Below are positions 1-10,050 of a DNA stretch of 64,000 nucleotides, in pieces. Below the pieces are notes generated by a model that searched no databases, had not been told where the DNA came from, and was given only the letters and a program-made list of their open reading frames with translations. Source of the stretch: Lepidostoma basale (taxonomy: Eukaryota; Arthropoda; Insecta; Trichoptera; Lepidostomatidae); contig JAHDVF020001374.1 of the NCBI GenBank assembly GCA_022606425.2, forward strand, positions 62,001-126,000. The letters are read 5' to 3'. The translations under genes and the position numbers were made by a program. The stretch's first letter is position 1. Each line of letters starts with the position of its first letter.

Positions 1-205
1 AAACTTTTTGAGTAGAAGGTTAACCCTTCTCAAAATTTTGATAAAAATAATTAATACTTGAAAAATCTTTCGCGAAATTCTCAAAGGAAATGAAATCAAG
101 ACATTTTTACTTTTCTTCTATATTCCCCATACTTTGTGTTGTTAATGTTTTATTTGTCTTTTTATTTATTTATATAATTTGTATATACAACACTATTGAA
201 ATTAC

Positions 206-248
206 ATATCAGACATGTTTCGGACAATCAGTCCTTCTTCAGTGATAC
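206..248 (-). ncRNA. Hammerhead-ribozyme-like motif, family 1, intact core
   Basis: Read on the minus strand: TATCA, then CTGAAGA, one extra A, GGAC, a 5-base loop, GTCC, GAAA, CATG, TC, then TGATA. Stem I is 5 perfect pairs (207-211 with 243-247) plus a G-T pair. Stem II is 4 G/C-rich pairs. Stem III is the tiny self-complementary ACATGT segment. Core bases CUGANGA, GAAA and the cleavage triplet GUC are all present. Predicted self-cleavage falls between 212 and 211. The extra base after CUGANGA is non-standard, though chrysanthemum chlorotic mottle viroid has one at the same place. The motif follows from the sequence; catalytic activity is inferred. Confidence 0.7.
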
Positions 249-267
249 ATATTTAAAATAATATAAA

Positions 268-361
268 ATTGTTTACAAATATAATCAATTTTGACAGATG
301 TTAAAATATTTATTTATCTTTAAAACATCTGTCAAAACTGATCATATTTGTAAACAATTTT
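268..361. repeat. Inverted repeat (hairpin)
   Basis: Arms of about 35 bases (TTGTTTACAAATAT... and its complement) surround an AT-rich loop. It lies directly beside the family 1 hammerhead-like motif and may be part of the same element. Confidence 0.6.
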
Positions 362-514
362 ATAATACAACATTTGAATTGTATACATTCAAAATATTGT
401 GTAAAATAACTGGTCCAAGTTAAATTCATAAAAATTGGAGAGACATCTCCAGGCGTAATCTAGTACTGTATGATTTGCAGAGCCTTTCACAGTGCATTAA
501 TAAAGATTTTCTGC

Positions 515-785
515 TTAATGCTTCCCAATCTTAATAGATGACGCTACTGTAGAGTGAACTAAAATAATGTGAAGATAAGCGCAGCATTCTAGCATATATA
601 CAACTTCCAAAAATTTGTCAGACGTGGTGGTCGTAAGAAGTGTGGAATGAGGAATGTTGTTAAATATAAAGCGATCGCTCAACCCAACCAATGACAGGTC
701 ATAAGTCCTGTAAGCGCCCCGGCCACCAAATTCTGTTCCCAGAAAACAATTTAAATCTTCGTCTCTATTGAGATACAATTAATCC
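515..785. mobile_element. MITE-like element, copy 1
   Basis: This matches the elements at 24252-24533 and 25484-25806. The right end carries the terminal inverted repeat CGTCTCTATTGAGATACAAT; the left end is truncated or diverged. An 87-codon minus-strand frame runs through it, and much of that frame is also readable in another copy, but I recognise no protein family. Confidence 0.6.
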
Positions 786-1370
786 TTATAATAATTTTTT
801 TCTATTTCCTTAGTAAATCTCTTTTATATTTTGGCGGCTCCTTTGATTTTGCTGCAGGTATTATTGTATAATATTTCTGGGCCGAGAGTGATACAAAAAC
901 TTACTTATATAAGTTTTTAAATAAAAAAAACACAGGAATACTTTTTCTCCAAGTTTGACATAGCCCTAATGATGCTCACACAACTGGATGTTTCGCTAAC
1001 ACGCATTTATGTTCGATATATGAGTAATACCCTTGTCGCGCACATGGGGTTGGGGTAGGCATATAAATAATGGATGCTCTTCAAAGTGTTATGGCTCCAA
1101 ACGTTAAAATGTCTGACACGAGGATGTAAAGCTAAACCTTTTAGGTCCTAAAAGCATGATCTTGTTTATTAGGGAAATTTTAGGAACGAAAATGTAAAAT
1201 TTTATTTGACGGTTTTATATGAATGTTTCAATACGTACTACCAGATGCTGTCTGCCTGGTATAATATAATATTTGTCAATCTAACCAGAAAATCATGATT
1301 TATTCATCGTCATCTCGTCCCTACGAAAGGGTAAACATGAAGGGTGGGTCACTTCATGCTTCTACAAACG

Positions 1371-1480
1371 AAACAAACCATCGTGCCGTTTCTCCGCAGG
1401 GGTAGGCAAAGAGAATGGACCGCCACACTTCTCTATCCTGACATACCTCTCTAGCTTTCTTCACATTCATCTACTACCTC
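1371..1480 (-). mobile_element. 3' scrap of the (TTAG)-tailed LINE
   Basis: This is the extreme 3' end of the LINE family best seen at 37625-38101, reversed. It keeps the CCGTTTCTCCG...GGGGTAGGCA block and the end of the reverse-transcriptase frame. A more decayed scrap of the same end lies at 1800-1885. Confidence 0.6.
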
Positions 1481-1599
1481 AAATCACTTTTTTTTTATAT
1501 CATTCAGTATCCTAACCATGTAATCATTGTCATAAAATTTCTTTGTCGAGTTCCAAGAAACGCTTTCCAATATTTCTTGACCTACCCAAATAATTATTT

Positions 1600-1790
1600 G
1601 TTAAAAATGTATAAAGTCACATCAATTTTTGTTAATTACCATATTCTGCTCCATTTACTAGTATACGTCACATTTGATAATGCCTCAGAAGGGCGAAACA
1701 TGTCATTCCCATAAAATATAATAAAACTTGTAGAAAACTGACGTTTTCATTCGTATAAATTAAAGCCCATTTATATATTTTTAAGAAATA
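1600..1790 (+). mobile_element. Family 2 hammerhead-like element, right half
   Basis: It contains TTGATAATGCC, loop, GGGC, GAAACATGTC at 1673-1705, then a tail ATAAAATATAATAAAACTT and GACGTTTTCATTCGTAT shared with the copies at 36.0, 36.8 and 54.1 kb. The core reads TGATAA in place of TGATGA (G8 changed to A) in nearly every copy, so this family is probably catalytically dead. Confidence 0.6.
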
Positions 1791-1892
1791 CAAAGAACCG
1801 TCACTCTGTTTATTTGGAAGGGTAGATAGATAGACCCCCACACTATTCTATTCTGACGCACCTTTCCAGATTCCTCCACATACAGCGATTAC

Positions 1893-2085
1893 ATACTGGG
1901 TTCAATTCCCGGCGATGGCAGTGTGATTGTCACACTGTCTTTGGTCTGGTGTAGAATTCACGTGACAATAAAATGGCGATAGATTGGCTACCTATCACAT
2001 GTCACGAGAATCAATATAATAGCTAAAAAATAAAAAATGTATACAGTAATTGGGTCCAAACGACCTGTTGTGTACATAAAAAAAA
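1893..2085 (+). mobile_element. tRNA-derived SINE, 5'-truncated
   Basis: It starts at the B box (GGGTTCAATTCCCGG) and continues with the same body as the fuller copy at 23146: the TGTGATTGTCACACTG hairpin, then GTGGCGATAGATTGGCTACC-like sequence, then an A-rich tail. Confidence 0.7.
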
Positions 2086-2097
2086 AATAATAATAAA

Positions 2098-2235
2098 AGT
2101 CGATTCTTCCGACTTCTAGAATGCCCGAACTTTAATATTTGATTAATTTGGTCGTGCTATGTATATTTTAACGGTCTTCTTCGACTCGTAATCCATCTAC
2201 ATCGTAAACGTATAGTTTTTTCAGAATCGGTATAG
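2098..2235 (-). mobile_element. Scrap of the (TTAG)-tailed LINE
   Basis: Reverse complement of the segment encoding the basic GRPRKTWHDQINQ region of the LINE C-terminus, with many substitutions. The stretch 2240-2335 that follows is GC-richer and unassigned. Confidence 0.45.
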
Positions 2236-2524
2236 TGACGTCTCTGACCCCTCTGAGGGTGTACTGATTGCCTCGCTAGGGATAGGGGCTACCTGCAGAG
2301 CTGGGCCTCGCCCTCCCCCGCGGCGTTTTCTTAATACGAGTATGTATATTTTTTTGAGATTTTTTTAATGTTCTGTTCCCTTGACTTGTCCCGTTTCCGC
2401 TATATAATAACGTTGTGCGTACTCACGCCATTCTGCATTTGTCTCCTCTGTTCCTTCTTTCATTTCCCGCTGTCATGTGTCCATGAGTCCGCTTCCCATT
2501 TAATCCCGTGTATTTTTTGTTAAC

Positions 2525-3175
2525 TAACTATTATAACTAACTAACCATCACGCTGTCTCCTCGGAGGATTAGGCAGAAAAAATGGAACGCCACACTGTTC
2601 TGTCCTGACATACTTCTCTCGCTTCCTCTACATTCATACATCTTGTCATGCACGCACGTCGATTTCTCTGACTCCTCACGTGTCCGACATTCAATATTTG
2701 ATTGATTTGATCGTGCCACGTTTTCCTCGGCCTTCCTCTATTTCTAGCTCCGTTCACGCCGTTTACATATACCTTCTTTACCATTCTGTCTTCACTCATT
2801 CTTTCCATGTGTCCAAACCATCTTAATGACCCTTTTCTTATTTTGTTCATAACACTTTCATTCGCACCACATTCACTTCTTATACTTTCATTTGTCACTC
2901 TATCATATACAGATTTGCCACACATTTGTCTTAGAGATCTCATTCCTACTGCATTTATTCTACTTTCATCCTTCTTTTGCCAGTTCCATGCTTCACTTCC
3001 ATACATAAGGGTCGGCACAATAACACTATTGTGCACTGCCATCTTGGCTTTTTTGGATAGGCGTATTTTATTTTTTGTTCGTAGTGTAGTGTGTCGTTTG
3101 TGCGTAGTGTATTTTTTGTTCCTTTTATATATTTTGTTTCGAAACATTTTAAGTGCTTGTAATGTTATTTGCATG
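2525..3175 (-). mobile_element. 5'-truncated LINE, C-terminal reverse-transcriptase part
   Basis: A 201-codon frame (2569-3174) reads KMAVHNSV, PTLMYGSEAW, RSLRQMCG, LRWFGHMERM, GRPRKTWHDQINQILN, RSQRNRRACMTRCM. This is the region after the reverse-transcriptase catalytic domain in RTE/CR1-like non-LTR elements. The 3' end is a short run of TTAG units. The RT active site is missing, so the copy is dead on arrival. It is one of at least a dozen related copies in the window. Confidence 0.75.
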
Positions 3176-3284
3176 TAAGACGGGACATAGAGGAAAATAT
3201 CAGTACATTAAATGTGGTCGGGTCCCTCTTGATTTCTTTATACTTTTTTCTAACATAAGTCCCTTATGGACGAGGAACGAGCCT

Positions 3285-3365
3285 AGGGATTGAATGAGCA
3301 AGGCTGACGAAAGGCGCCGTTCGCCTATAACAGCTTCGGCTAAGCGGTGGGAATCCTCTATGTCC
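3285..3365 (+). repeat. Dispersed GC-rich repeat, copy 1
   Basis: The segment CCTAGGGATTGAATGAGC ... GGCGCCG ... CTATAACAG ... AAGCGGTGGGAA recurs inverted and diverged at 50687-50770. Probably the end of an unrecognised transposon or SINE. Confidence 0.5.
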
Positions 3366-4315
3366 TATGTCCTATACTGTTTCACCATTCTTTCTTCATC
3401 CATGCATATAGTTTATTAGTTTATATATTTAATGAAATATTTTCACCACTTCAGCTGTTCTATCACCACACTATTTCATTTAACATTTTTTAAATTTTGT
3501 TAAGAAGATTTATTATACTTCATGGGAGTGCCATGCTATGGCATTATCGCCATACTCATTTATGCTGTAACAATGCAAAACACCGCAATCCCAAAATATA
3601 TACTAAACTTATTAAATTAAGTATGCGTTATCATCAATATTAAATAGTTTGCACAAAGTTTCATATTATTATATTATATAAGAAACCATATAATATAAAA
3701 ACTGAAGACAAAAAAAGGTATTTTATTTTGTATAAGTCACGAATCAATAAAAAAGAAGAAGTTGTAAATTACATTTATAAAAAAATATTCATTGATAATA
3801 ACACAAAGCTATTCGACCTTTTCAAATTATTGGAAACTTGTTACGAGTGGTCTCATATTTTTGATAGAAAAACTTGTTGATTTAAAGCGTTTATTTATTA
3901 GGTATATAATATCCAATTGAAAGTCCTGTTGAATAAAGTTTTCTTTTCATTAAATACGTCTCCTGCCAATGTCGATTGACACGAGTCAAAAAATCTCTAT
4001 TCTGAGCTAGCTAATGGACCTACTGAAATATTCATATACTGAGAACTCTAACAGAAAGTAAATTTATCGATCACTTTTGTCCAAATACTTGTTTCAAACA
4101 AACATTACAACTCATTAAACAATAAATTATTTATTAGTAATTTATAGCAGGGTTCCAAGGCTATTTTTCTAAAGTAAGTACTATTGGTGATAATCTAATA
4201 CACCTTTTCATTTTACTATTTTTTTTATCGAAACACATGTTAGCACTTATAATGAATCATTCATAATGAATAGACAGAAATAGTATTATATTTTGTCTCA
4301 AAATTAAAAATATAT
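3366..4315. other. AT-rich stretch with no recognised feature
   Basis: I see no coding exon, splice context or clear repeat here, apart from short A/T-rich direct repeats. Confidence 0.5.
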
Positions 4316-4445
4316 GACAATCGACAATCGACAATCGACAATCGACAACCGACAATCGACAACCGGCAATCGACAATCGACAATCGACAATCGACAATCG
4401 ACAATCGACAATCGACAATCGACAATCGACATTCAACAATCGATA
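4316..4445. repeat. 7-bp tandem repeat (ATCGACA)n
   Basis: About 18 near-perfect copies of ATCGACA, with a few C-for-T and G-for-A variants at 4347-4376. Seven is not a multiple of three, so both strands stay open as repetitive peptide frames; these are not genes. Confidence 0.95.
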
Positions 4446-4956
4446 GTCTTATGCGGAGAGCCTTTAATTAATTACAAATTTAACAAAAAATCGTTACGAA
4501 CCAACTCATTACATCTAAAATATATCTCGCTTAATACAGTCTTGTATTCCAGTTCCAATACACATTTAGAATTTACTTTAATAAAACTTACTTCAATAAA
4601 ATAATATTGTTTCTAAGCCATAACTGTATTTTGATTTGGGCGATTTTCAGCTTGAAATATTTGGGTTGTGTATTTTTTACCAGCACGTAATATGAAACGT
4701 ATTTCTCTGCCGGACTTCCATTTACCATCCCTGTTTATAGAGTTTACCTGACCTGGCCGGGGGGTTATTTCAGACGTCTCAGTTGGAGTTTTGAGACTAT
4801 TTACGACCGCATAAGGCTGTAAACGTGGCTTCGGGCCGACATCTTATAAATAAATACAGTATACCCCCAAAACAACACCTACTAGAGCTTCAAATAAAAT
4901 AATTACAAGGAAACTTCAGTTAATCTGCCATAAAAATGTTTTCATAAACAACTACA
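4446..4956. other. No recognised feature
   Basis: Ordinary AT-rich sequence. A slightly GC-richer piece at 4735-4840 is unassigned. Confidence 0.4.
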
Positions 4957-5030
4957 AACCATCACGCCGTTTCTCCGAAGGAGTAGGCAGTGGACAATAA
5001 TGGATCGCCGCACTACTCGATCTTATCAAA
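4957..5030 (-). mobile_element. 3' scrap of the (TTAG)-tailed LINE
   Basis: It begins with the CCATCACGCCGTTTCTCCG 3'-terminal block in reverse orientation and stops within about 75 bases. Confidence 0.55.
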
Positions 5031-5084
5031 CAATATAAATTATGTACTCAAAACCATCACTTTAAACAGAAATATATTGACTGC

Positions 5085-5595
5085 AGCAAATATGGTAGTG
5101 CACAATTAAGTTCTAGTGCCGACCCTTATGTATGGAAGTGAAGCTTGGAGTTGGCAGTAGAAGGATGAAAGTAGGAAAAATGACGTAAAAATGAGTTAAA
5201 GAATGTACGAAAAAATTATGTATGATAGAATACCCAATATAGAAGTTCGAAAGTTACAAAGGGCGGATGAATGCGTTCTAAATAAAATTTAGAAAAGGCC
5301 ACTTAGATGGTTTGAACATATGGAACGATTGGATGAGAGAAGAATGGTCAAAAATATATGTACAAATAGTGTGAATGCAAAAAGAAGTCGAGGAAGGCCA
5401 AGGAACACATGGCATGACCAAATTAATCAAATACTAAAAAGGCGGCGATGTTAGAAGTAGAAATAAAAGACGAGCGTGCGGGTAACGGTGTGCGAATGAA
5501 GAAAAGGCGCGAGATTAATTTCAGAATATAACAGTTTGGCGGTTCATTCTCTCTGCCTACCCCTCCGGAGAAACCGCGTGATGGTTAGTTAGTTA
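5085..5595 (+). mobile_element. (TTAG)-tailed LINE, 5'-truncated, heavily mutated
   Basis: The reading frame is broken but recognisable: PTLMYGSEAW at about 5125, a WFEHMERLDERRMV-like stretch at 5310-5345, GRPRNTWHDQINQI at 5395-5440. It ends in CGTGATGGTTAGTTAGTTA. Many stops and indels mark it as an old copy. Confidence 0.7.
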
Positions 5596-6049
5596 CGATC
5601 GTAATAATGCTGGCTCTCTTAATGGATATGTCTGTGTGTCTTAAGAACATTTTCTTGGATACTGCTTTCTTCTTCTTCCTAACGATGAATAGGTAGTCTT
5701 ACATATCATCAGAATTGTCATTAAAAAATATTAATTCTCCTATTTCTCTCGCCATTGTGGTGGAAGGTTTGGCCGACTTTATGTTGTTTCCAGGGGTGCC
5801 GGGTATTATTTTAACACCACACGTGGGTGCACCTTCATTGTAACTAAGATTAAATATTTTACGTAATTTTTTTTTTTTTTCAAAATGTCTAATATTTTGA
5901 GCACTCGCTGTAATTTTGTAAAATGTTCCCTATTCACGTTATTCGGAAAACGAAAATGGGCAACTTTCTCGCTCCAGATTTCCCTCTCAACCTTTTTATT
6001 GTATTTATTTACGACTTTTATGTATAAAAATAATATAATGGCATTATAA

Positions 6050-6115
6050 TCCATAATCAGTTGATTGCGACACCTGATGATGCTAACATTGGTTGGCGAA
6101 ACAGCTTTTGCCATA
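6050..6115 (+). mobile_element. Family 3 hammerhead-like motif, cleavage site lost
   Basis: CTGATGA at 6074-6080, an extra T, GCTAAC/GTTGGC stem, then GAAACAGCTTTT. The usual ending of this family is GAAACAGCTGTC, so the GUC cleavage triplet has been lost. It sits just left of the mariner insertion. Confidence 0.6.
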
Positions 6116-6190
6116 ATTTCATAGACATTAAATTCAGAACTTAGGCATGATAACAGTATAGTTATATTATGAAATAATAACCAGGGTATA

Positions 6191-7050
6191 CGAGGTCTAT
6201 CCATTAAATTCGCGAACTGTTTTTTTTATAATTTTATTTTCCAAAATTTTGTCTAAATCAAAATTATCCCCTTCAAAATGCTCCCCATTTCTATCAATGC
6301 GCTTGTCCCACCTCCGTTTCTACTGATCGAAACATTCCTGGAAGTCGTCCCTGTGCCGCCCACGCATGACTTTTTACATTTCGGGAACCAAAAAAAATCG
6401 CCAGGGGCTAAACCTGGTGAATAGGGAGGGTGATCAATCACAGAGATCGCATTTTGGGTCAGAAACTGGCGGACAATTAGTGATGAATGTGAAGGCGCAT
6501 TGTCATGATTTTCTCAACTTCAAATGTTCTGTTTAAATTGTTTGTACATACGATTTTCCTTAATTTAGTTCATCAGCAATCATCCGAACAGTTGATCGAT
6601 GATTGGAAAGCATAACAGACCGAACACCTTCAATGTTTTCATTAACACAGAAAGTCGACGGTCGTCTTGAACTTGCATCGTTTTTGCAGTCATCACGGCC
6701 TTCAAAAAAACCCTTGATCCACTTAAAAAGGGCAGTTTTCTTTAGTGTCTTAACTCCATAAACAGCCTTTAACATTTCATGAATTTCCCGATATTTTTTC
6801 CCAAGTTTCACCAGATATTTGATGTTGATTAGTTGTTCCATATCTGTACGTCAATCTTCATTGTCGACAAGAGCAAATAACACTCGCCACAAAAAAATTA
6901 CCCGTTCGAGCGGTACGTTTACCTCGACGGTTCGGTGATTACAGATTTACTTAGTGGCTCACCCGACAACAAAGTAGCCAATGTTCTTGCGTGAATTTCA
7001 ACTAAAGACCACCCGAGCAACACAGTTCGCGTATTTAAGGACAGACCTCG
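6191..7050 (-). mobile_element. Mariner element, internally deleted, dead transposase
   Basis: Terminal inverted repeats of about 29 bp (CGAGGTCTATCCATTAAATT at the left; its diverged complement at 7023-7050) are flanked by TA on both sides, as expected for Tc1/mariner insertion. On the minus strand, 6560-6841 encodes the N-terminal DNA-binding part (MEQLINIKYLVKLGK..., a helix-turn-helix region, then ..RRPSTFCVNENIE). 6253-6441 encodes the C-terminal DHPPYSPGLAPGDFF block with its last catalytic Asp. At 860 bp, against about 1.3 kb for a full mariner, the middle catalytic region is largely missing. The element is non-autonomous. Confidence 0.88.
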
Positions 7051-7079
7051 TATGTTTAAATATGAAGTGTTTTATTTAT

Positions 7080-7310
7080 TTACATCTATCGTGGGAAGAG
7101 CAATTGATCGAAATTTTTCGTATTAGTAAAAGTGCGTTCAGAAGGCAAATACTCTTAATTCTGGAGGGTATCTTGTCTTCCTAATGTCGAACCATCTCTC
7201 ATGCATTTCTGGTAGTATACTATACACAATATTTTATTTTACCTGTTCTCAATAGATGTCTTAAAAAAATGTGTAATGTATATTGATGAAATAAATTGAT
7301 TTTATTTCAT
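7080..7310 (+). mobile_element. LINE 3' end, GATTTGATTT-tailed family
   Basis: It encodes the last residues of a non-LTR ORF2 (GRAI-like... FRRQILLILEGILSS, stop at about 7183), followed by a 3' UTR ending in AAATTGATTTTATTTC. Same family as 8905-9455 and 22123-22443. Probably CR1/jockey-like; the clade cannot be fixed from this end. Confidence 0.65.
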
Positions 7311-7419
7311 TTACGGTGCTCAAGTGGTACAAGTCCTAGTTTTAAATATCTAACCACAAAGAGAGTACTTCGTATGAAAATTTTTCCAAATTAAATATTA
7401 TTAGGATCAGAATTTATAC

Positions 7420-7860
7420 AACATGCGTGCGACCTATCATGACGTACGCTGTAGAGACGCGGGCTGACACTGTGCGAACCATGGGACTACTAAGAACATC
7501 GGAGATGAAGGTCCTATAATCAATTACTGGAAAAAATCTCCCAGATCGTGTCCGCAACGCAGACATAAGAAAAACTTGCGAAATAGAGGATATCGTTCAG
7601 TGGAGTAGATCCAAAAGAAGATACTGGAGGGACCATGTAGCCCGAATGGATGGTGACAGACTTGCATATATTGCATATAATACAACCGCTTATGAAATCT
7701 CCTCCGGACACCGCCCCCCTGGAAGACGTATAGTATGCGGCACGAATAGTATAAGGGGGGCGGCCCTGGAAGACCGCCTAAGAGATGGAGGGACAGCTGG
7801 ATTTCATCATCCGACGAGATATGATTTCTGTGTCACAGATCGTCAGATCTATTAAAAGAA
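7420..7860 (+). mobile_element. RTE-like LINE 3' end
   Basis: A frameshifted frame reads PIMTYAVETR..., KTCEIEDIVQWSRSKRRYWRDHVARMD, the C-terminal region of RTE-type elements. It is followed by an A/G-rich AAGAAGAAG tail, the usual microsatellite end of such LINEs. Confidence 0.7.
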
Positions 7861-7864
7861 GAAG

Positions 7865-8115
7865 AAAAAGAAGAAATAATATTTTTCTTTCTAATGGCCC
7901 CACAGCCCACATTGATCCTTGGCTTCCATTATTCTTCGCCTCCAACTCCTCCTGTCCTCTACTTCGACCCTCCAACTTGACACTCGTAGCAATTTCCCCG
8001 CACCTCTTTCAACTTCATCCTCCCATCGTAGCCTTGGTCGTCCAATTGGTCTTCTACCGCATGGGTGCCACTCCAGCGTCTATTTTAGGGTTCGCGATGA
8101 CGGCATCGTCTTTAC
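7865..8115 (-). mobile_element. Probable LINE 3' UTR
   Basis: GC-richer than its surroundings, directly abutting a TTCTTTCT-type tract. Layout and composition resemble the other reversed LINE ends here (18300, 30535), but I find no protein motif. Confidence 0.35.
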
Positions 8116-8317
8116 GTGACCGTTACAAATAAAATAGTTAAAATTATTGAAGTATGGGTACTTGTAATATTAAAGTTAATTTCATTAACAACTATAATAT
8201 ATGCCCTTTAGTTAAGTTTAGTTTTCCGTCAATTTATTACAGTTTTTGGTATGTGTGTATATGATTCAATACATATTATATATGTATTCCATTATAGAGA
8301 AATTCGTTGAGTCGATT

Positions 8318-8525
8318 CTTTTAACATCTTATTCCTCTTCTTCCTCAGCCTATTCCCGTTCACTCCTGGACAAAGGCCTCCTCCATTTGCTTCCATGTCA
8401 TTCTGTCCTGTGCAGACTGCATCCAGGTTATTCCGAGGTGTCTGTTTAGATCATCCTTTCACCGTAGTTGCGGTCGCCCTGCACTTCTCTTCGCCGTCCA
8501 CAGTCTCCAAGTCAGCATACTATAC
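8318..8525 (-). mobile_element. LINE 3' end
   Basis: Reverse-oriented 3' end of a LINE. The 18300-18610 copy has the same block order (TTCCTCTTCTTCCTCAGCC-like tail, then CACTCCTGGACAAAGGCCTCC). Confidence 0.6.
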
Positions 8526-8529
8526 ATCT

Positions 8530-8770
8530 TTATACATATCCTTTCATTATTTTGTTCATAACACTTTCATTCGCACTGCATTCACTTCTAATATCTTCAT
8601 TCGAAACTCATATCATACACAGATTTCAACACATTAGTCTGAGAGATGTCATTTCTACTACATTTATTCTACTTTCAATATTCTTTTGCCAGTTCCATGC
8701 TTCTTATTCCATACACAATGATCGGTACAGGAACCACCGTTCACGGCCATTTTTGCTTTTTGATACATAT
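8530..8770 (-). mobile_element. (TTAG)-tailed LINE fragment
   Basis: Internal piece of the LINE C-terminus: complement of the NENIRSECGANDGVMNKI and EAWNWQKK segments, with several indels. It is fused to the LINE end at 8318-8525. Confidence 0.6.
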
Positions 8771-8904
8771 AACATTTATAGTTATGAAATTGAAAATAGC
8801 TTTGTTTAATCCTCTAATTAGTGGATTAAACAAAGACATTTTAAATTTCCTAAGTATATTACTATGTAATTCCACAGTGTTAATGCCTTAGCGTTCAATA
8901 AGCT

Positions 8905-9455
8905 CATTGGTCCGGAGCCGGCTCGAGTGTGGTTCGGTGATATGGAGTCCCCACATGTTAGAGAGTTTGGTTGCTATCCGTGGCTTTATCCCACTGCACT
9001 CCTCTTGGGCATGCTGGGGACCAATAGTTAACAGATAAGAAGAGATGGGTGCACACCCATTTCTTCAGACTTATCAGGGGATTCTTTAAGAACTCTGTTA
9101 TCTTGGAGGCTATCCATCTTTGTGTTCCAGATGGTTATCTTCGACAGCGTCAGCACAGACTGTTTTATCTCCCAGCATGCAGAACCAACCTGCCTCTGGT
9201 GATGCCGGTGGGGAGAGCAATCAAACTGCTGAACATGATCGCTTCGGAGATCGACCTCTTTCATATTCGTGAAAGTAAGTTCAGAAGACAAATACTCTTG
9301 ACTTTGGAGAATATCTTGTATTCCTAATGTGGAACCATCTCTCATGCGTTCCTGGTATTATATATTTTTATGTTTTACCTGTTCTCAATAGATGCCTTAA
9401 ACTAAAATTGTTGTTTGTAATTTCTTTTGAGAAAATAAATTGATTTGATTTGAAC
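8905..9455 (+). mobile_element. LINE 3' part, GATTTGATTT-tailed family
   Basis: The frame at 9049-9327 reads RLFYLPACRTNLPLVMPVGRAI, then KLLN..EIDLFHIRESKFRRQILLTLENILYS and a stop. The 3' UTR ends AATAAATTGATTTGATTTGA. Same family as 7080 and 22123. No reverse-transcriptase active site remains. Confidence 0.7.
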
Positions 9456-9498
9456 CTTCTGGTGATTCTGGTTCACCAAGAGTTGGCATCTCGTTGCA

Positions 9499-9572
9499 TA
9501 AACCAGTCGAAGACATAAACCAGTCGAAGACATAAAATAGTTGAAGACATAAACCAGTCAAAGACATAAACG
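9499..9572. repeat. Short tandem repeat, about 18 bp x 4
   Basis: Four imperfect copies of AACCAGTCGAAGACATA in a row. Apparently local slippage. Confidence 0.8.
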
Positions 9573-9719
9573 TTAGTGGATTTTAACTTAATAAACATTT
9601 TTTAAAGTTTAACAAATACACATTTTTTTATCTGTATACGTTATTGATATTTTATTTTGGATGAATGTAATAAAAATAAATATAAGAGCGTTAAAGTTTC
9701 GATTCGTCTGTGCTGTCCG

Positions 9720-10050
9720 CTTATGAATGAAAACCGAGTCCCATCCTCTATCGGCTTTTCCCAAGAATTTCCCTCGAAACGATCGCCAGCCTTCGCGGCA
9801 GCCCGCGTCGATTGGCCGGCTTCGCGGTGACGTCACGGGGCGGGTGGCCAATGGGGGCGCGCCAGGGGCGCAGGCGCGAGCCCCGGCGCGGCCTCGCGCC
9901 CGGGACGCGCCTCAGTCGTGAGCCGCTCAGCCACGCAGCAGCACCGGGCGCTGCCCGTCACACCGTGACACGTGGCAAGTTTTCCATAGATAATTCTCAT
10001 CTCTGGCGAATTCCATGGATGACATGGCGGCAACCAAGATGGCCGCACGC
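9720..10050 (+). promoter_or_regulatory. CpG-rich island, candidate cholinergic-locus promoter and 5' UTR
   Basis: This is the most GC- and CpG-rich interval in an otherwise AT-rich window. It contains an inverted CCAAT box (ATTGG, 9811-9815), a perfect palindromic CRE (TGACGTCA, 9828-9835), a direct CCAAT (9848-9852), an arthropod initiator-like TCAGT (9912-9916) and AAGATGGC, a YY1/Pho-type site, at 10036-10043. It has no TATA box. It lies 1.6 kb upstream of the ChAT-like exon on the same strand, where a shared ChAT/VAChT first exon would be expected. Promoter function and the start site are inferred; CAGE or 5' RACE data would settle them. Confidence 0.5.

Noticed and set aside
4257..4604. 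Open frames over the 7-bp repeat on both strands
   Set aside because: They are created by the repeat itself: a 7-base unit without stops yields repetitive peptides in all frames.
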